Source: Lysobacterales bacterium (GTDB lineage Bacteria; Pseudomonadota; Gammaproteobacteria; Xanthomonadales; Rhodanobacteraceae). Taken from it: a stretch of DNA of 6,082 nucleotides. The notes below the pieces were generated by a model. The model saw nothing but the letters and a program-made list of their open reading frames with translations, searched no databases and was not told where the DNA came from. Location: NCBI GenBank assembly GCA_013298265.1, contig JAAFHE010000263.1:1-6082 (forward strand). The letters are read 5' to 3'. Of this stretch, positions 1-6,082 are shown one piece after another (positions within the stretch are counted from its first letter, which is position 1; the number at the start of each line of letters is the position of its first letter). The position numbers and the translations under genes were made by a program.

Positions 1-554
1 GCGGTGACGTAGGCGATGCGCGTCCAGAATGCGCCACGCACACCGGTGATCTTTTCGTAGATCAGGTCGGCGACCTGATGGCCGACCCCACGCAGGTCGC
101 TGCGCTGGCCGGTGATGGCCAGGCCAAGCAGCCGCTCCTGTTTGGGCACGTCGTACAGTTCAAACTCGACCCGCATCGCGCCGCCCTCGGCATCGGTCAC
201 GCGGCCGACCACAACGTAGGCCTGCTTGAGCAGGTTCCAGGTCGGGAACTTGATGTCGCCGCCGCGGGACGGGAATTCGACGACATCCTTCTTGTCCAGC
301 GCCTTGAACTTGCCGGAGCGCGCGAGATCCATGCGCACGACGTCGGACACATCCGTTTCGGCCGGCGCACCGACACCTTCGAATGCGAACGGAACGACGG
401 TGATCGGCAGGGCGGAGCCCGTACCGTCCTTGATCACGATGGTTGGAACATCACTGCTGAGGCCTGGGCCGGAAGCGGGGCTTTGTGCCTGTGCGGCCGT
501 GCCGAGCAGGCACAGCAGCAGGCTGGCAAATCGGGTGATGGAATTGGCTGGCAT
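1..554 (-). CDS. tolB: Tol-Pal system beta-propeller protein TolB, N-terminal part (3' end outside the window)
   Basis: TolB is a periplasmic protein that links TolA to Pal at the outer membrane. The window holds about 184 codons of an expected 430 or so: the export signal and the N-terminal alpha/beta domain, with the C-terminal beta-propeller off the left edge. Residues 1-23 look like a Sec signal (Arg8, hydrophobic core LLLCLLG, AQA cleavage site). The domain then shows family blocks such as TIVIKDG (38-44), ITVVPFAFEG, SGKFKALDKK, AYVVVGRV, EKITGVRGAF and TRIAYV, which match E. coli TolB in order. The ATG at 554 is preceded by AGCAGGA at 5 bases, and the upstream tolA-like gene ends only 12 bases before it, so it is co-transcribed. 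Compared with E. coli, the predicted mature protein has about 12 extra residues (QSPASGPGLSS...) before the IVI strand of the TolA-binding segment. Cys15 is not in a good lipobox (LLLC), so a lipoprotein is unlikely. Confidence 0.96.
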   Translation of the reverse strand, partial: MPANSITRFASLLLCLLGTAAQAQSPASGPGLSSDVPTIVIKDGTGSALPITVVPFAFEGVGAPAETDVSDVVRMDLARSGKFKALDKKDVVEFPSRGGDIKFPTWNLLKQAYVVVGRVTDAEGGAMRVEFELYDVPKQERLLGLAITGQRSDLRGVGHQVADLIYEKITGVRGAFWTRIAYVT

Positions 555-566
555 ATCGATCCTGCT

Positions 567-932
567 CTAGTGACCGCTGTGTTTGAAAACGAGGTGTATG
601 CGGCGCTGAAACACACGTTCAAAACCGGCATACGGTAACGGGGAGGCTTTGCGCACAGCGCGATCGAGAGCGTCGCGCGTGGCCGCATCAGCATTGCAAT
701 CGTCACCGAAGCTAACCTGAACGACTGCTCCGCCGTCAGCCTGGTCGATGCTCAGCGGGCAATGCAGGTCGGGCTGCGCCGAAGGCGGTTCTACCCAGGT
801 GCGCATGATCGCCGCGTGGACGGTCTCGATGTAGGTCTGCATCGGCGCGGCCGGATCGGCCTGCGTACTGGCGGGCCACAGCAGTGCCAAGCCGAGCAGC
901 GTACCAGGCCACGACGCAAGATCAGCCGTCAT
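567..932 (-). CDS. Small exported TolA-like protein: stand-alone TolA domain III
   Basis: This gene encodes 121 residues. Residues 1-25 resemble a Sec signal (core TLLGLALLWPA, cleavage near STQA/DP), although the N-region lacks a Lys or Arg. Residues 33-120 form one domain that aligns without gaps to the last 88 residues of the neighbouring TolA, with 39 identities by hand count, including PLPYAG, DAATR and VF. Cys58 and Cys79 match TolA Cys210 and Cys231, the pair expected to form the domain III disulfide. There is no transmembrane anchor and no coiled-coil arm. The ATG at 932 lies inside the end of tolA (11-base overlap) with no clear Shine-Dalgarno, which suggests translational coupling to tolA. 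The stop falls 12 bases before tolB. I do not know a named family for this arrangement. A free periplasmic TolA-III domain that binds TolB, Pal or another TolA partner is inference. Reading frame, homology and intact length argue against a pseudogene. Confidence 0.85.
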   Translation of the reverse strand: MTADLASWPGTLLGLALLWPASTQADPAAPMQTYIETVHAAIMRTWVEPPSAQPDLHCPLSIDQADGGAVVQVSFGDDCNADAATRDALDRAVRKASPLPYAGFERVFQRRIHLVFKHSGH

Positions 933-1188
933 AGGTGAACTCGAAACGGATCTTGCGCCTGAACACCGACTCGTAGCCCGCGTAGGGCAGCGGCGACGCG
1001 CGGCGCGGCGCCTGCTCCAGCGTCGCTCGCGTCGCCGCATCGCCATTGCACGGGTTGACGACCACAGCCTGGATCACGTCGCCACCGATGATCTGCGTGA
1101 TCTCCAGCGTGCAGCGCAGGCCGGGCGGCGTAGTGTCCGGACGCAGCCAAGCGGCCGTGACGGCGCTCTGGATCGCGGCGTAATACTC
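573..1188 (-). repeat. Tandem duplication of the TolA domain III coding segment
   Basis: Two direct copies of an 88-codon segment lie at 925..1188 (the end of tolA) and 573..836 (the tolA-like gene), separated by 88 bases that encode the TolA stop and the new signal-like leader. The proteins align without gaps at about 44% identity by hand count. The DNA has diverged clearly, including at silent positions even within the shared PLPYAG block, so the duplication is old and both copies appear to have been kept as protein-coding sequence. Confidence 0.85.
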
Positions 1189-1740
1189 GGCCTCGAGGCT
1201 CGCATCGGTGCCTTCCTGGCCGGTCTTGGCTTCCTCGGCGATCATCGCGGCGAGATGTTCCGCTTCCGCTTTCGCAGCGAGTTCGCGCGCCTTCTTGTCG
1301 CGCTGCTGCTGCTCTTTTTCTTCCTTGAGCTTCTTCTGCTTCTCGGCTTCGGCGGCCTGTTTCTCGGCCAGTTCGACCTGCTCTTTCTTCTTCAGCTCTT
1401 CCTGCAGCCTGGCGTCTTCCTCGGCCTTGAGCTGGGTCAGCTTGTCGGTGACTTTTTCCTGATCCTTCTTGTCTTCCTTGGGCGGCTCGGGCGCGGGCTC
1501 TTCGGCCTGCGGCTTGGGTTCCGGCGGTTTGGCCTCGACGGGTTTCGGCTTGGGCTTCACGGCCTTGGGCTTGGGCGCCTGCGCCGGGCCGACCAGGGTC
1601 GCCTCGATGATGGGACCGGGAATGCTCACCGCGACGGTCGAGCGCGTCCACCACAGGCTCACGCTGACGATGGCGAGGACCGCAAGATGTACGGCCAGCG
1701 AGTACAGCCACGGCCGCAGGGGATTTTCGTCGCTGGCCAT
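922..1740 (-). CDS. tolA: Cell envelope integrity protein TolA
   Basis: TolA is the inner-membrane-anchored protein that carries TolQR motor force across the periplasm to TolB and Pal. The product is 272 residues, shorter than E. coli TolA (421). Residues 12-31 form a single N-in transmembrane helix with Ser14 and His18, the Ser-x3-His pair that in E. coli contacts TolQR. Residues 52-90 are rich in Pro and Lys (KPKPKP-type repeats, TonB-like), and about 92-170 form a charged Ala/Glu/Lys/Gln-rich helical or coiled-coil arm. Residues 185-272 are domain III, with Cys210 and Cys231 in the CTLEI...NPCNGD context comparable to the E. coli disulfide pair. The ATG at 1740 has a partial TGAG Shine-Dalgarno 8 bases upstream. 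A TTG at 1746 is possible and would add two residues. tolR stops 8 bases upstream of the ATG, so the two genes are one transcription unit. The 3' end overlaps the tolA-like gene by 11 bases. Confidence 0.96.
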   Translation of the reverse strand: MASDENPLRPWLYSLAVHLAVLAIVSVSLWWTRSTVAVSIPGPIIEATLVGPAQAPKPKAVKPKPKPVEAKPPEPKPQAEEPAPEPPKEDKKDQEKVTDKLTQLKAEEDARLQEELKKKEQVELAEKQAAEAEKQKKLKEEKEQQQRDKKARELAAKAEAEHLAAMIAEEAKTGQEGTDASLEAEYYAAIQSAVTAAWLRPDTTPPGLRCTLEITQIIGGDVIQAVVVNPCNGDAATRATLEQAPRRASPLPYAGYESVFRRKIRFEFTYDG

Positions 1741-1748
1741 GCGCAAGC

Positions 1749-2186
<438 letters not shown>

Positions 2187-2226
2187 CAGCGACTCCAACG
2201 GTCGGGGTGAAAACGCGGGGTCGCGC

Positions 2227-2910
2227 TCACTCCTCGACGTGCGCCTGGCGCTGCAGGATGGACGAGAATTCTTCGGTGAAGGCTTCAAAACGCGTGGCGA
2301 CGCGTTCGACCTTGTTGGAATAGCGGTTGTAGGCCCACGATGCGGGGATCGCGGCGATCAGGCCCATGGCCGTGGCAATCAGCGCTTCGGAAATGCCCGG
2401 CGCGACACTCGCGATCGTGGCCTCCTTCATGTTGGCCAGGCCCTGGAACGAAATCATGATGCCGTAGACCGTGCCGAGCAGGCCCACGTACGGGCTGATC
2501 GAACCGACGTTGGCGAGGAATTCGAGATTGCCTTCGAGGCGGTCAATCTCACGCGACTGGGCGACGCGCATCGAACGCTGCGCGCCTTCGAGCAAGGTAC
2601 GCGGATCGACGCCGCGGCGCTGGCGCAGGCGCGCGAACTCGCGGAAACCGGCTTCGAAGATGCTCTCGATGCCACTGATCTGTTCGCCGCGACCGGTGAC
2701 TTCGCGGAACAGCGCGGCCAGGTCGGCGCCGGACCAGAAGCGTTCCTCGAACTCGTTCGCGCTGCCCAGTGCCGTCTTCAGCATGGTGTGCTTGCGGAAG
2801 ATGATCATCCACGACAGGAACGAGAAGGCGAGCAGGACGAGCATCACGAACTTGACGAACAGGCTCGCATGCAGCACGAGCTGCCAAAGATTCAGATCAC
2901 CAGCGTTCAT
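2227..2910 (-). CDS. tolQ: Tol-Pal motor subunit TolQ (MotA/TolQ/ExbB family)
   Basis: TolQ is the polytopic inner-membrane subunit whose pentamer surrounds the TolR dimer and uses the proton gradient to move TolA. The product is 227 residues (E. coli 230). The first transmembrane helix is at about 16-38 (FVKFVMLVLLAF). A large cytoplasmic loop follows at about 40-130, then two helices at about 131-155 and 168-192. Family motifs are clear: SISPYVGLLGTVYGIM with Thr147, and PGISEALIATAMGLIAAIP with Thr180. Their spacing of 33 equals that of E. coli Thr145 and Thr178, the polar residues near the TolR aspartate. The C-terminal cytoplasmic tail EEFSSILQRQA is also typical. The ATG at 2910 overlaps the ybgC stop as ATGA, with GGAG about 11 bases upstream, so translational coupling to ybgC is likely. 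Confidence 0.97.
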   Translation of the reverse strand: MNAGDLNLWQLVLHASLFVKFVMLVLLAFSFLSWMIIFRKHTMLKTALGSANEFEERFWSGADLAALFREVTGRGEQISGIESIFEAGFREFARLRQRRGVDPRTLLEGAQRSMRVAQSREIDRLEGNLEFLANVGSISPYVGLLGTVYGIMISFQGLANMKEATIASVAPGISEALIATAMGLIAAIPASWAYNRYSNKVERVATRFEAFTEEFSSILQRQAHVEE

Positions 2911-3320
2911 GCCTTGGAAATCTCCACAAACAGGTCGTCGGGAATGGGACGGGGACGAAAAGCGGCAGCATCGACACAGGCGGCTCTCACGCGCGCCTCG
3001 ACCAGCGCAAGGCCATCGGCGGCACGCAGGATCTTCTGCTCGAACACCAGGCTGGCCGGGCGTCGCCCGGTCAATGCCACGGTGACATCCAGCAGATCGT
3101 CGAGTCGCGCCGGCTTGAGGAAGCCGATCGCCATGTCACGCACGACGAAGACGATGCCATTGTCCTTGCGCAGCGTCTCCTGCTCAATACCGAGATGGCG
3201 CAGGTATTCGCTGCGCGCGCGCTCGAGGAATCGCAGGTAGCTTGCGTGATACACAACCCCGCCCGCGTCGGTATCTTCCCAGTAAACCCGGATCGACCAG
3301 CGGAACTGGGCAGAAACCAT
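2907..3320 (-). CDS. ybgC: Tol-Pal associated acyl-CoA thioesterase YbgC
   Basis: This is a cytoplasmic hotdog-fold thioesterase that hydrolyses acyl-CoA (and reportedly binds acyl carrier protein in E. coli). It is commonly encoded first in the tol-pal cluster. The product is 137 residues, close to the family length of about 134. The signature WEDTDAGGVVYHASYL runs from residue 14, with the catalytic Asp18 at the same number as in E. coli and His25 after it. RARSEYLR, the middle FVVRDMAIGFLKPARLDDLL and SLVFEQKI also match the family. The ATG at 3320 has a strong AAGGAAAGGAAG purine tract just upstream, which supports this start. It follows the only sizeable intergenic gap here and overlaps tolQ by 4 bases. 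Its link to the Tol machine is by gene neighbourhood; the physiological substrate is uncertain. Confidence 0.97.
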   Translation of the reverse strand: MVSAQFRWSIRVYWEDTDAGGVVYHASYLRFLERARSEYLRHLGIEQETLRKDNGIVFVVRDMAIGFLKPARLDDLLDVTVALTGRRPASLVFEQKILRAADGLALVEARVRAACVDAAAFRPRPIPDDLFVEISKA

Positions 3321-3324
3321 CGAC

Positions 3325-3337
3325 TCTTCCTTTCCTT
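3325..3337 (-). promoter_or_regulatory. Strong ribosome binding site of ybgC
   Basis: On the minus strand this reads AAGGAAAGGAAGA, ending four bases before the ybgC ATG at 3320. It contains two AGGA cores, the nearer one seven bases from the start. It is the best Shine-Dalgarno in the window and fixes the ybgC start. It suggests independent, efficient initiation rather than coupling to ruvB. Confidence 0.75.
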
Positions 3338-3379
3338 CGCGGTTGGTGTTTCTGCGCGCAAAACGATGCGGCGAGCATA

Positions 3380-3401
3380 GCCGCGTTCGCCTGAACGCGG
3401 C
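3380..3401 (-). other. Perfect hairpin in the ruvB-ybgC gap
   Basis: An 8-bp perfect inverted repeat, GCCGCGTT and AACGCGGC with a CAGGCG loop (minus-strand reading), lies 11 bases past the ruvB stop and about 60 bases before the ybgC start. The stem is GC-rich and should fold in RNA. No T-run follows (the next bases are TATGCTCG), so it is not a textbook intrinsic terminator. It could be a leaky or factor-assisted terminator, an mRNA processing or stability element, or an operator. The rest of the 92-base gap shows a TATGCT that could be a -10 box, but no -35 at proper spacing. Confidence 0.5.
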
Positions 3402-3412
3402 GACACCCGGAC

Positions 3413-4443
<1,031 letters not shown>

Positions 4444-4447
<4 letters not shown>

Positions 4448-6082
4448 ATTTCCACCTGTGTACCCAGCTCGATCAGGCGGTTGCCGGGAATCTTGAAGAA
4501 GGCCGTGGCCGGCAAGGCATTGCGCTGCATGAAGGCAAATAGCTGGTCGCGCCACAGCGGCATGCCCGGCCGGTCCGTCGCAACGATGCTTTCGCGGCTC
4601 AGGAAGAACGTCGTATCCATCATGTCGAAGACCAGACCGACCTTCTCGCACTTGGCCAGCATGTCGGGCACGTCCGGATCCTCGGCGAAGCCGTAGCGCA
4701 GCGTGAGCTGGTGGAACTCGTGGCCCAGCGACACCAGTTCAATGCGTTCCTCGGGCTCCGCCGTCGGCGTTTCCAGCCACTCCACCGTCAGCACCACGTT
4801 CTGCTCGTGCAGCACCTTGTTGTGCTTGAGGTTGTGCAGCAGCGCATGCGGCACGGCCTCGGGCTGCGCGGTCAGGAATACGGCCTGCCCCGGCACGCGC
4901 AGCGGTGGATGCTCGGCGATGGATTCGATGAACGGCTTGAGCGCGAGGCCGGCCTGCTTGAGTTCGCGGATGACCAGCTCGCGCCCACGGCGCCAGGTCG
5001 CCATGACGGTGAACACGACCAGACCCAGTACCAGCGGGAACCATCCGCCGTGTTCCACTTTTCCAAGATTGGCGCCGAGGAAGGCGAGATCGATGAAGAG
5101 GAAAAGGCCACCGAGCGTGGCGACGTGCCAGCGTTTCCAGGCCCATATGCGCCGCGCCACGATCATGACCAGCACCGAGTCGATGGTCATGGTGCCGATG
5201 ACAGCGATGCCGTAGGCCGCAGCGAGATTGGTCGAGCTGTGGAAACCGATCACGACGGCGATGGTGAGCACGAGCAGCACGCGGTTGAGCCAGGGCAGGT
5301 AGATCTGGCCCATGGTCTCGCGCGAGGTATGCACGACTTCCATGCGCGGCAGGTAACCCAGCTGTATCGCCTGTCGTGTCACCGAGAATGCGCCGGAGAT
5401 CACCGCCTGCGACGCAATCACCGTGGCCAGCGTGGCCAGCGCGATCATCGGATACAGCAGCACCGGCGGCACCAGCAGGTAGAACGGGTTCGCCGCAGCG
5501 GCCGGATCGGCCAGCAGCAGCGCACCTTGCCCCATGTAGTTGAGCATCAGCGCCGGCAGCACGAACGCGAACCAGGCGCGACGGATCGGCCGCTTGCCGA
5601 AATGCCCCATGTCGGCGTACAGCGCTTCGGCACCGGTCAGGGCCAGGATGACCGAGGCCAGCGCGAAGAAGCCGACGCGGCCGTTCTCGATGAAGAACTC
5701 GACGGCGTAGTACGGATTCAGCGCCTCGAGCACCTGCGGCGCCTGCACGATCTTGCTGATGCCCAGCACCGCGAGGGCCAGGAACCAGATCACCATGATC
5801 GGCGCGAACACGCGCGCGACGCGCGCCGTACCGCTGCGCTGCAGCGAGAACAGCGCGATCAGCACCACCACCGCGATCGGCACCACGAAACGGTCCAGCG
5901 CCGGGGTCGCGACCTTGAGGCCTTCCACCGCGCTGAGCACCGACATCGCCGGCGTTATCACGCTGTCGCCAAAGAACAGCGCAGCGCCGAACAGACCCAG
6001 CACCATGATGATCCAGCGCGCGCGCGCGCTCGAACGCACGCCGCGGTGGGCCAGCGTGGTCAGCGCCATGATGCCGCCCTCG
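4444..6082 (-). CDS. kup: Low-affinity potassium uptake permease Kup (5' end outside the window)
   Basis: Kup is an inner-membrane K+/H+ symporter of the KUP/HAK/KT family. The window holds the last 545 or so codons; E. coli Kup is 622 residues, so roughly the first 80 (including the first transmembrane helices) are off the right edge. The frame is still open at the edge as EGGIMALT, the family EGGI block, so the ATG at 6069 is an internal Met and not the start. Strong family blocks follow: [90 protein letters not shown] and GGWFPL. About ten hydrophobic helices are visible, followed by the cytoplasmic C-terminal domain ([29 protein letters not shown]) and the typical end [12 protein letters not shown]. 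Its stop overlaps the ruvB start. That operon placement looks positional; no functional tie to recombination is evident. Confidence 0.97.
6016..6029. repeat. Alternating GC dinucleotide tract, seven units
   Basis: Fourteen bases of uninterrupted GC alternation lie inside kup, encoding part of a Ser-Ala-Arg-Ala-Arg stretch in the loop before a transmembrane helix. Such tracts can adopt Z-DNA and can slip by two bases, which would break the kup frame. At this length and GC content it may be mere codon bias. Confidence 0.6.

Noticed and set aside
78..638. Plus-strand frame of 186 codons opposite tolB and the tolA-like gene
   Set aside because: It is antisense to tolB, which matches its family block by block, and it has no recognisable motif.
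922..932. Programmed frameshift fusing TolA to the second domain III
   Set aside because: A +1 shift would be needed, no known slippery sequence is visible, and the small gene has its own ATG and signal-like leader, which would sit oddly in the middle of a fusion.
2210..2225. Short hairpin followed by four T after the tolQ stop (minus strand)
   Set aside because: The stem has only four base pairs and the T-run is short; a terminator between tolQ and tolR would make little sense in this operon.
2187..2288. N-terminal extension of tolR by 34 residues
   Set aside because: The extra residues are the tolQ end read out of frame; the ATG at 2186 has GGAG at proper spacing and gives the normal TolR length.
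2239..3240. Long plus-strand open frame (333 codons) across tolQ and ybgC
   Set aside because: It is antisense to two certain genes, spans their junction, has no recognisable domain or ribosome binding site, and is expected from GC-rich third positions.
3374..3379. TATGCT as a promoter -10 box for ybgC
   Set aside because: No -35-like hexamer exists at 16-18 bases and there is no extended -10, so I could not support a separate promoter feature.
4448..4651. N-terminal extension of ruvB by 68 residues
   Set aside because: It overlaps the conserved kup C-terminus in another frame, and the ATG at 4447 has a good AGGTGG site and begins where RuvB homology begins.

Overview
The window reads as a piece of a gammaproteobacterial chromosome, most likely from the Xanthomonadales (Lysobacterales) group. 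This rests on the high GC content judged by eye, the GC-rich third codon positions, and gene order (a Kup-family potassium transporter gene directly before ruvB, then ybgC-tolQ-tolR-tolA-tolB). The placement is inference: there is no rRNA or other marker in the window. Every convincing gene lies on the minus strand, so transcription runs from high to low coordinates. No tRNA, rRNA, CRISPR array, insertion sequence or phage gene is visible, and no stretch over 300 bases lacks a gene.

In transcription order: kup (the start is cut off by the right edge of the window) encodes a potassium uptake permease. Its stop codon overlaps the ruvB start in an ATGA, and ruvB encodes the Holliday-junction branch-migration motor. 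A 92-base gap follows, the only real intergenic space. It holds a perfect 8-bp-stem hairpin and a strong ribosome binding site for ybgC (hotdog acyl-CoA thioesterase). ybgC overlaps tolQ by an ATGA. Then come tolR, tolA, a small tolA-like gene, and tolB, which is cut off by the left edge after its N-terminal domain. pal and cpoB/ybgF would be expected further to the left, but this cannot be seen.

The Tol genes build the proton-motive-force-driven Tol-Pal machine. TolQ and TolR form the inner-membrane motor, TolA reaches across the periplasm, and TolB with Pal sits at the outer membrane. Together they support outer-membrane constriction and integrity during division. YbgC is the cytoplasmic thioesterase usually encoded at the head of this operon.

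The most interesting item is the small gene at 567..932, between tolA and tolB. It encodes a signal-peptide-like segment followed by a stand-alone copy of TolA domain III. That copy aligns without gaps to the C-terminus of the adjacent TolA (39 identical of 88 by hand count) and keeps both cysteines. It looks like an old tandem duplication that yields a TolA tip domain without membrane anchor or periplasmic arm. The same cluster also has a TonB-like Pro/Lys-rich linker in TolA and an extra N-terminal tail on TolB ahead of the segment that contacts TolA in E. coli.
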